Positions 55,409 to 64,000 of a stretch of DNA of 64,000 nucleotides are shown piece after piece. A program made the translations under genes and the position numbers. Below the pieces are notes generated by a model. It was given only the letters and a program-made list of their open reading frames with translations. It ran no database searches and had not been told where the DNA came from. How positions within the stretch are numbered: the first letter of the stretch is position 1; the number at the start of each line of letters is the position of its first letter. Source of the stretch: Sordaria brevicollis (Eukaryota > Ascomycota > Sordariomycetes > Sordariales > Sordariaceae); contig JAUTDP010000008.1 in the NCBI GenBank assembly GCA_033439795.1, positions 1,364,001-1,428,000 of the forward strand, written 5' to 3'.

Positions 55409-58400
55409 GGTGTCGGTTTGGGTGTGGTGTAGTTGTGTGAATAGGGGAGAGATTAAAGTTGTTGAGTTGGCTGTAGAGTCGTCGTGGTATTGTCGACGAT
55501 GTTGGATATGGAAAGGACGGAGAGGGTATCACGCGGCCTGGAATTGGTCGATAAAAGATGCAAAATGGAAAAAGGGAAGGAAAATGGAGATGGGGGTGGT
55601 GTTGGGTGGTTGTTGAAGGACGGTGGTAGGTAGTGCCGCTGGGAGGTGGTGTGCTGCTTGGTGCTAAGTTAAAGTTGTGAGTTGTTGTGACGGAGACGGA
55701 GACGGGGAACGGAGCCAGCCAGACGGGGGGGAACACCAGATAGCCAGGTGCGGGTGCCAGGTGCGTGCAGCAGGACTCCAAGGTTGGAAGAGGGTGGAAA
55801 CCTCAGCCAGCGAACCAGGGCAGTCAGAACCACGCCAGGCGGGAGAGAGTGAGAGTGAGGGCCAGTGCCTGGTCGCCTGGGCCTGGGTGAGTGGTGAGTG
55901 GTGAGCAAGCGGGCAGGCGAGGCAGGCACTCAGTGGACAGCAGCCAGCCAGCCCAGGACTGCGGTCAGAGAGGTACCTACCTCCTCTACCTTCTCAGGCA
56001 ACAGGCCAGGGCAGTGCAGGGCGCTTCCTCTCCTTCCACTTCTTCCATCTCGGGCACAGTCAGTCAATTCATTGCACTTGCCAGGCTTTGTTCTTTCCAT
56101 CCATAGCAGGCGGCATCCGGCACTAAAAGAACACTGCATTTCATGTAGGGGGTTACGAGACGAGCCAAGAGCAAAGGCCAGACAAGGGGAGTGTCGGGTG
56201 TGATGTGAGCGGCCGGTGGAGACGGGAGTGTTCTGGACATTGCCATGTGAGTGGCCCGAATCTCAGCCAGGGGTACGTAAATGCCCCTTGCTACAAATTA
56301 TTAAGTACATCTCCTTTGGTTGCCCGTAATTCTCGCTGTTTGCACACGCGAAAAGAGAGGTGATTTGGAGGATATTAGCAGTGGACCAACGTTGAAATCG
56401 TCGTCGTCATGTTCGTTCCAGTTTCCCCTTTTTCCCTACCCCGGACTCGCGCCAAAAAAAAGGGCTAATAAGGCCATCTCCCGACACGACTCTTTTTTGG
56501 TCTTCAAGTTGACGACAAGCGCACACAAGTGCACGGTGGGGACAAGCCCAAATTAACCACTTTGATGGCCATCAGACATCGATCCATCCGAGCGACACCC
56601 GACACGCTGCGTTGGCTTCCACTTCGGCTGGCTGTCGATCAAAGGGGGAAGCACGCGCTGCTGCCGTGGCCCCAGGACGGGAGTCTTTTTACTTGGTTGC
56701 AAGCCAGGCGAGCAGGCGAGGTTCCAGTGGGTGACGGCGATAACTGCTAATCTCCAGACAGCCTGTCTGCCCAGAACCCCTGAACTGCCACAGTGCGTCG
56801 TGGACCGGGCCCTCTTCTTCTGGAAATTGACAGTTTGCTATGGTTATGGTTCATGACCCTCTGGGCGGTCTCAGGCAGTGTCAGGGTCCAAGAAGTACAC
56901 ATCCATGACACGTGAGAGACATAGTAGGTAAGAGAGAGAGGAGAGGAAGAAAGGGGATGGTGTCAACAGAGGTTGTGTCGGTAAACACTTACAACCTAAC
57001 AAGGTGCCTCCTACACTGTTCTAGGTATTCCCCATTCCACATTTTCCCCTGGACCTAAGTGTCGGTTGATTCATACATCCATATCCAGACACGATTTGGA
57101 GAGCGGTCAGCAAAGTGTCGGTGGTGCCCAGCCGCATCCAGTGAGAGTACCTTGAATTGCTTGGAAATAGGGAGGGTATCTCTACCTATCTCGGTTGCCA
57201 TGTCATACATATCTCAGTCAGTCAGTCAGTCAGTCAGTTAGTGATGAGCTCACTTGGTGACATTCAACATTAATGGATGACGACTGGAGAGAGATAGGAG
57301 AGAGGCTGAGCTACTACACGAAGCACCGTCAGCTGCCATTGAGATTGCCAGATGCCAAACGACAAAGTGCAAAAGTCCTACCATCTTATCCCGCCCGTCC
57401 ACCGGTCCATGATGGTCCCCGAAAAAGTCCTACCCGTCACTTTGCATGTCTGAACTCTGGAGTGGCTTACAGTCCATTGTCCCCCAAATTGTCCGGGGCT
57501 GGGAGATGACGGGCGGCAGCCACTCGCCTTCTCTGTTTCCAAATGTCATCCCCGGCCATCGAAAGAAAAAGGAAACGCCAAGACAGAGACCGATTGTCGA
57601 TAGGGTGGAGCTTTCCATCTGGATTGCGGGACCCACTCGTTCGGGATCGTAAACGAGTAAAAGGCACCTCATCTTCAACATACAATCACTTAGGTAGATG
57701 CGGATAAAGTTGATGTTTACAGAATTCTGAAAGAGCAAAGCCATTGAAGCACCCATGGTATTTCTTCATTGCAGCACTATGATATAGGGCTAGGAAAAAT
57801 GACCCCTAGCTTCCACATCACAGCCAATGTCTTGTACGTAGCTAGGTACCTAGGTACCTCCGGCTGTCTTATACGATAACGGTGATTCAACGCGATAAGC
57901 TTTGGCGCTAGCTCATCTGCCAGCTGCGATTCCTGGGCTGACAGCTGCTCTCACAGGGAATCACGACTGTCAAGCACAAGAGAACGGACCCCAGGAACAT
58001 GCACGCGTGCCACGGTGCCACGACTGGAAACCCTGGACCCCGGTACGTACCGCCGGCTCGGCCAGGACCCGCTACACTTTTTGATGGTTCGGCGGGACCG
58101 CAAAGCCGCAAAGTGGGAAAGCGACTCGGACCTCAACGGCGCCGCGGGACTACTGAGAAGTCGACTTTCCAGCACACGACCGACAACCCGGACCCGGACC
58201 TCGACCCCGATCCCGATCCGACCTGCCCCCGGACCCCGCGACCGCCCGAATTCCCGCGTTCCGGTCAATCCCACTCCACCCGGCCTTCCTCCGACCTTTT
58301 TCGTCCTTCTCGTCGTCGTCGTCGTCGTTCTCCTCCTCGTCCTCCAACTAGATACCCCAGCGCCGGACAACAATACACACACCCACACCTACCCACCACA

Positions 58401-58413
58401 TACATACACAGCC
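55409..58413. other. 3-kb divergent region rho1 / uL24m
   Basis: Holds the divergent promoters of rho1 and the mitochondrial ribosomal protein gene. No frame shows a domain. The frame of uL24m is open upstream to 58015, but that part is low-complexity and has a run of Val. A (CAGT)n repeat lies at 57213-57239. A short repeated ctaggtacc motif lies near 57840-57860. Confidence 0.5.
57213..57239. repeat. (CAGT)n tetranucleotide repeat
   Basis: Six cagt units between rho1 and uL24m, in non-coding DNA. Confidence 0.85.
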
Positions 58414-59685
58414 ATGGACAAGCTGCTACGGCGTGTGCGCATGGCCGAGGGCATGGCCGCCCGCCGCGCCCAGCGCAAGAACAACACCATGAAGCGCATC
58501 ATCGAGAGGAAGAGCGGCAAGAAGAACGGCGAAGCCTTTTCCGAGGCCATCAAACAACGGAAGGAGGCTATGGTGGCCCGCCATGAGGACTGGAAGATGG
58601 GCCCGCTAGCTCCCCGCCGCGAGTTCGGCGAGACCGACGACGTTTTCGGCGGCTACTACGGCACCATCTCGCCCGCCCGCACCATGCTCATGACCCAGCT
58701 CTCGGAAGAGGAGAAGGCCGCCCGCGTCGCCTGGTGCGGCTCCCCCAAGTTCCTCTGCATCGCCGAGGGTGACCGCGTCGTCGTCGTCGAGGGCCACCAC
58801 AAGGACCTGATCGGCAAGATCACAAAGATTTACCTCGACGAAATGACCGTAGAGATTTTATCAGAGAAACTCAAAGTGAGCACACGAGCCTGTTTCCATA
58901 ATGTGTATGACAACGTAGTAAAAATGTTCTAAAGTGCTGATCACCAATGTCACACCTCCCAGACCAACACGACACTCCCCGAATACATGCTCGAAGGCGA
59001 CACCAAGCCCGTCCAGCAGCTATCCTCCCGCCTGCCCATCAGCGCCGTCCGCCTTGTGCACCCCCTCAAGGACCCCAAGACGGGCGAGTACCGGGACGTG
59101 ATCATCCGCGAGCTGCGCCCGCGCGACGTCGTGCACGACCGGCCCACGCGCACGCGCAAGATGAAGCGTGTCGTCCCCGGCGAGAACATCATCATCCCCT
59201 GGCCGCGCCAGGAGCCCGTCAAGCGCGAGGAGCACGCGAGCGACACGGTGCGCATGAACGTCGAGGAGAAGACGTACGTGCCCACGCTTTTCGCCGCGCC
59301 CGCGCCTATGCAGGTCCTCGACGAGCTGCGCAACAAGTACTCCATCTTCCGCACCAGGCACACGCCCGAGTACATTGCCAAGAAGGAGGCCGAGGAGGCT
59401 GAGAAGGAGGCCAAGAAGCATGCCGCCAAGGCCATGCTTACCCCCATCCAGGAGTACAACAGGAAGCAGCGCGAGATTCGCCGTGCGCGCGGCCAGCCGG
59501 TCCTGACGGAGGAGATGTTGGCCAAGATTGGCGAGGTGGTGGCGAGGAATAAGCTGGGTTTGCAAACCAAGGTTAAGGAGGAGAAGGTGGCACAGATCGA
59601 GAAGGCGGTTGAGCAGTTAAGCCTTGGTGGGGAGGATGCGGTTGCGGCGGAGACGACGAGCCCTGAGGAGCAACCGAAGGCTTAA
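58414..59685 (+). CDS. mrpl40: Mitochondrial large-subunit ribosomal protein uL24m
   Basis: Exons 58414-58875 and 58963-59685 (intron 87 nt, gtgagc/ccag) encode 394 residues. The N-terminus (MDKLLRRVRMAEGMAARRAQ) is Arg-rich and amphipathic, as in mitochondrial presequences or rRNA-binding starts. A KOW motif lies near residues 120-150: IAEGDRVVVVEGHHKDLIGK followed by ITKIYLDEMTVEIL. The uL24-type continuation TKPVQQLSSRLPISAVRLVH follows, with RDVVHDRPTRTRKMKRVVPG, which matches fungal Mrpl40. The C-terminal half is a charged helical extension, with Lys/Glu/Ala-rich segments. It is longer than in yeast, as is common for filamentous-fungal mitoribosomal proteins. uL24m binds 21S-type rRNA near the exit-tunnel side. 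The ATG after a C/A-rich leader (acagccATGG) is chosen over the upstream open frame. Stop TAA. Confidence 0.88.
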
Positions 59686-60593
59686 GCGGGCGGTTACGAA
59701 GTGAGGATGTGGATGTGGATGTGAAGGAGTGTCTCCTGACCATGAGAATTTTCTTCCTGGGAAAAGCACTAAGAGCCAAAAGCTGGAATATGCTTGCGCT
59801 GAGTGTGAGGGAGGAATAAGGAAGAATTTCGCAAGGCTTCTAGAATGGACAGCTCCGATTTTGTGTGTATTTTTAGTGTATATGGATCAAAAAGGTATAC
59901 AAAATGCATTTGGGTCAGATCAAAAGGGACTGGAGATAGGCTGAGAACTGGTATGTTTCATGAAGTGAACAAGAGCTGTCAGTCAGATGTTGTTCCTTCG
60001 GTAGAAGGCAAAGGCAAGAGGAACCAAGGCTAAAGTCCTACAGAGGGTTTCTTTGCGTCAAATAGAGGCAATTTTCAACCGCGTGACTAGAGGACCTTGA
60101 GAAAAAGGAACCAAAACCTTTGGAAATGGCATCAACTAAACCGCGCAGAAAATGCTATCCGACAGTAGAGGTCGAAGAAGTGATATAATCGATGCGCTTT
60201 TGTATCCCACCCTATTTACACTGCTAGGAGATGGATTATTCTTTACTCCCCATCACTAACACAGGAAGTTGAGAGCATGTTTACTGGCAGCTGTTGACTG
60301 CGATGAAATTTATTTACTAAACAAATTATATCGAACGGGTGTTGTACAGAAAGGGGAAAGTTTTTCATCTTTTGACTTCATTCTTTGCGATCTTCTATAG
60401 TATTTTGAAACTATCCACTTGCGTATCTAATCCAACATAACCCAACACGGTTTTTTCCCTTACCCTTTTTATCCCGAGTATAACCTTCCAGTAAGATCCT
60501 TCATCATAGAAATACTCCAACCCCTTTTTACTCCTGCCTTTCACCATCTTCGCTTCACCATCTTTTTTCTTTTCACCACAACCATCCACACAC
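59686..60593. other. Convergent intergenic region uL24m / elp1
   Basis: About 900 bp, AT-richer than its neighbours, holding the 3' regions of two converging genes. No gene or repeat is seen. Confidence 0.55.
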
Positions 60594-63500
60594 TCAACGG
60601 CCACCCAACAAACTCAACCTCTCAAACTTCTTCACCACCGGTTTTCCCACACCGCGTCTCATAGCTTCAATACTATCCGCCAAAACGGCATCACCACCGG
60701 TTGGTCTCCAATCCGCACCTTCCCAGTTATCTCCTCCCTCCGCGCCATTTTGGTCAACCTGCTGCTGACCAGTTTGCTGAGGCCAAACCTCCGCCACAGC
60801 CCTCTCACACCCCTCAACCACATCCTTCATCGACCCTTCAATCGCTCTCGCCCTCTCCGCCATTCCCCTCCTCACCAACGCCGCAACAAGTCTCTCAACC
60901 TCTTGTCTCGCCGATCCCTCAACGCGCTCAACAAGACGACGCACGGAATTAACGAGGTACTCCTCCTCGTAAACCGTTCCCTTCCTTCCCCTGGCACGCT
61001 TCTTCTCCTCCCTCTTCCTATTCTTGCTTGTCGCCCTCGACACATTGGACGCCACGGTACCAGTGACTTGCGACCCCTTGCCGGTGTAACGGGTGAACAA
61101 CGACGCTGACGTCGACACCCTCGACGAGGCGGCAATGGAAATGTCGTCGGGGATATCACCATTTGGTCCGCCGGTGCGAGTGCCAAAGGGGTTTTCTCCC
61201 TCGTAGAAAGCCAGCGGGTCTTCAGCGGCCTTGACGCGCAACTCGAGAATGCGGGGGACTTGGGCTTTAAGTTGGGATTTGCAGTCGGCCAAAAATTCGG
61301 TGGAGGAGGAAAAAGCGTCTAGGAGGCCGGGGTCGAGATGAGATTCCAAAAGTTCTGGGCGGGAGTGGAGAGAGATGAGGCGGAAGGCGTCGGCGAAGTG
61401 GTAACCCTTGCATAGGGCGGTGATGGCACTCTCAATGGAGGATAGGTGCTGGGATTGGATGGTGGCGACGGCGGCCCAGTCTTTGGCTTCGCGGAGGGCG
61501 TCACACAAGGTGGAAGCGATTTCGGTGCGTTGCTCGCTGGTCAAGGAGGGGTCCAGGGAGGAGGTGAAGAGGCATTCGCGCCAGGAGGAGGAGCCGGCTT
61601 TCATGTAGCATTCGGTCGCGTTGGGGTAGTCGCCTAGGGACTCGTAGGCTAGACCGGCGTCGCGGAACTTGGAAAGCGAGCGCAGGTGGGCGGCGTAGAG
61701 GGCCGTGATGGTGCGCAGGGGGGTAGGCTCGTTGCGGTAGAGGGCCAGGGCGGCAGGGTAGAGTTGGTGTTTGACGATGTAGGACTCTACTTCCTCGGAG
61801 TAGGTGTTGGCGATGGCGCGCAGGTGGACGAGCGCCTTCTGGTGGAAGGAGAGGTGGTCGTCGATGGTGAACTGCCGGCGGAGAGGCTCCATCTTGTGCA
61901 GGGACTGGATGAAGGGGAGGTATTCACGCGGATCACGCTGGGATTGCTGGGCGACGAGAAGGGTCAGCTCGAGGTTGTAGAGCGAGAGGGCGTGGTCGTA
62001 GAGCTTGTTGACGTCGACCAGGAAGCAAATGTGCTCGACTGCGCGCTCGGCGAGGGTCTCGTCTTCTTCCATGAGGGAGGCGACCACCTGCAGACCGTCC
62101 GAAAGGGCGGGAGGGTTCTTGCAGACGTGGGCCGTGATGATGTTTTGCAGGTTGGCGTTCTTCTTGGCCTTCAAGCTGTGCAGCACGGCGTCGCAGATGG
62201 TGTTGATCTTGCTGGCCTTGGGAGCGGTGGTCAGAAGAGCCGACTGCTGAGTAGCAGCAGCTGTGACAGTACCGGCCTTGGTGTTGCGGTACATGGTCTG
62301 CGTGACGTCCTCCTCCTTGAGGGTGGACAGGAACAGATCGATGTCAGCTGCATTCTTGACCTGGTCGATGAAGAGGCCGACGTTCTCAAGGAACTGCTCA
62401 GGACGGTGGTCGTAGAGGATGTTCATGTCCACGCGCTGGGTGCGGCATGTGGCGAAGGCGGCACCGTACTCCTTTTCTTCGACCAGCTGTCTGATACCAG
62501 CTAGAACCATGGCACGGGGATAGATGGTCTCAAGGTTACCGCGAGGCATCTGGAGCACGATGCTCATCCTGGAAGGCATAGCGGTGACGAGACGACCACC
62601 ACGCTCAATGCTTCTGCAACGCTCATCGGTCTCAGGATCATCCAGAGGGACATCAAGTTCGTCAACGTTGGCCGCCAAGTGGATGAACTTGACAAAGTGG
62701 TTGCTGGTGGTGTAGATGAGATGCTTATCAGTGACAACAAAAGAAGTGCAGTTCTTGACCAACTGACGGGAGTTGGCGTAGAGATGACCGTTTCTGGACA
62801 AGCCAAAGGCGATGAACTGGTCTTCGTAAGTCGGGTAGGTAGCCCATGGGAGGAGAGCAGGGAACTTGCCCAGCACAGTCTCGCCAGTCTCGATAGAAAC
62901 GCGGGTAATGTTGCCCTGACGATCCTGAACGACAGCGCCATCCTCGACTGATGTCTCATCAGCAGAAGTGAGATTGACAGCGTGCAGACCCGTGCCAACT
63001 TCACCCAGCATCAGTTCTTGGTCAAAGTCCCAAGCGGTGATCTGGAGCTGGAAGTCATCCAGCGAGAGCACCTGGATTTGAGAAGGAGCCGAGAACGCGA
63101 TCTGAAGGTAGCACTTGTTCTCGAAACTGTCAAGCGGGATGGTCTTGAGCAGCTTAGGAGTGGCACGACGGCCGATAGGACCCTGCTTCTCAAGGGCAAA
63201 CAGGTGCATGCCCTTTTGGTGCAAGACAGCCATCTGCGAGCCATCCTTGAGGAAGGCGATATCCGTAACTGGATAATCCACATCAACGTCGTAGAGGGCC
63301 ATAGGAGGCGGGACGTTGGCGGTCTGGAAAGGGGTGAACTTGATGGTGCGTCCATCGATGACTGCGACGTCGCCCATACCGGAGCACATGGGTCCGCGGG
63401 CGATGGAGAGGATGAACTCGAACCAGAGGGCTCTTTCTGTGGACTTGTTAGCTTGTGAGCAAAGGAGATAAAACGTGGTGATACATACCCTGAGCAGCAA

Positions 63501-64000
63501 CAGCAAAAAGGAGCGGCTTCTCAGCATGCCACGAGAACCAAGGCAACGTCCAGCGGCCGTTTTCCTCGTTCGCAGCAGCAAGCTGCGCATACTCGGCGCA
63601 CGGAATCTCCTGCTTCAGATACCAATGATAGTTCCCCATGGTATACAACTGGACCCTATCCCTCATGACGACCGCCAGGACCGTCGAATCCGCATTCCAC
63701 TCCAGCGCCAAATCCTCCGCCACCTCCGGCTTGTCGTGAGGAATCTGGAGCGTAAACTGGCCATGTCTCAGTCCGTTTCTCTCAAAGAAGACCACATCGA
63801 CCTTGCCCTCAGCTGAAGAAAATCGCTGAACACCAGCCATCAAATTCCCCTCAGGCCGCCAGCTCAAGCTTCCCTCCAGCCCATCAACAGGCTCGCTAAC
63901 GCTATCCAGCTCTCCGTCGCGGTTATACACCCTCACCACCCTCCTTCCTCCCGTCTCCTCGGAGTAAAAGTTCACAGCCACGTAGGCGCCATCGCCGCGC
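60594..64000 (-). CDS. elp1: Elongator complex subunit Elp1 (IKI3), 5' end cut by window edge
   Basis: Exon 64000-63489 (partial) and exon 63436-60594, joined across a 52-nt intron (gtatgt/acag), encode the last 1,117 residues. Full-length Elp1 is about 1,300, so some 200 N-terminal residues lie outside. The visible part contains the end of the first WD40 propeller (DLALEWNADSTVLAVVMRDR, WTLPWFSWHAEKPLLFAVAA) and the second propeller. The helical-repeat region follows (VEHICFLVDVNKLYDHALSL, EYLPFIQSLHKMEPLRRQFT, AGLAYESLGDYPNATECYMK). Next is the basic NRKREEKKRARGRKGTVYEE patch, known in the family to contact tRNA, and then the C-terminal dimerisation helices. Elongator adds the carboxymethyl group at wobble uridine U34 of tRNAs, and Elp1 is its scaffold. 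Stop TGA. Confidence 0.95.

Noticed and set aside
57835..57860. Palindromic ctaggtacc repeats
   Set aside because: Too short and isolated to call a regulatory site or mobile-element end.
58015..58413. 133-codon upstream extension of uL24m
   Set aside because: The frame is open, but it encodes Pro/Arg/Thr low-complexity sequence and a Val run from a gtc repeat; the ATG at 58414 starts the conserved protein.
61686..62504. 272-codon plus-strand frame inside elp1
   Set aside because: Antisense to strong Elp1 coding sequence; Val/Gly-rich shadow.

Overview
This is nuclear DNA from a filamentous ascomycete. The best fit is Sordariales (Neurospora/Sordaria relatives), judged from protein style and gene structure rather than a database match. 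Genes lie on both strands, each with its own promoter. Introns are mostly 52-90 nt with GTANGT-type donors and a short branch-site-to-AG distance. 5' leaders are pyrimidine-rich, and tri- and tetranucleotide microsatellites occur between genes. I see no transposon, CRISPR array, rRNA or prophage-like element.

The window holds 20 supported protein-coding genes and one tRNA gene. Left to right: sen54 tRNA-splicing endonuclease subunit (-); an intron-containing tRNA-Leu(UAG) (+); an alpha-arrestin-like gene (-); PPIL3-type cyclophilin (+); heat shock factor (-); cwc27 spliceosomal cyclophilin (-); vma-2 V-ATPase subunit B (+); secreted aldose 1-epimerase (+); an unrecognised 821-residue protein (-); nop15-like nucleolar RRM protein (+); rud3/GMAP-210 golgin (+); an unrecognised membrane protein (-); get1 (-); a PTAR1-like prenyltransferase-alpha-repeat protein (+); a GPI-type aspartyl protease (+); an AVT2-type vacuolar amino-acid transporter (+); a 29-residue Cys-rich metallothionein-like peptide (+); rho1 GTPase (-); mitochondrial ribosomal protein uL24m (+); and elp1, cut by the right edge (-).

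Most are housekeeping genes: tRNA splicing and modification (sen54, elp1), splicing-associated isomerases, ribosome biogenesis, vacuole acidification and transport, Golgi tethering, tail-anchored protein insertion and cell-wall/polarity signalling. There is no operon or obvious cluster. Gene-poor stretches are long, notably 13.75-17.2 kb upstream of the heat shock factor gene, 40.6-44.7 kb and 55.4-58.4 kb.

The most unusual signal is at stop codons. All four genes that end in TAG (heat shock factor, nop15-like, rud3, PTAR1-like) are followed by an unusually long open frame in the same phase. Two of these extensions look like genuine protein. In the heat shock factor it is a 125-codon Gln/Ser-rich segment. 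In the nop15-like gene it is a 35-codon basic segment that repeats the tail just before the stop. This could mean amber readthrough, recently gained stops, or unrecognised splicing. Other points of note are a diverged tandem copy of the 3' end of cwc27, a stop-free in-frame intron inside the heat-shock-factor DNA-binding domain, a rho1 gene without a canonical CaaX box, and a tRNA-splicing endonuclease gene next to an intron-bearing tRNA.
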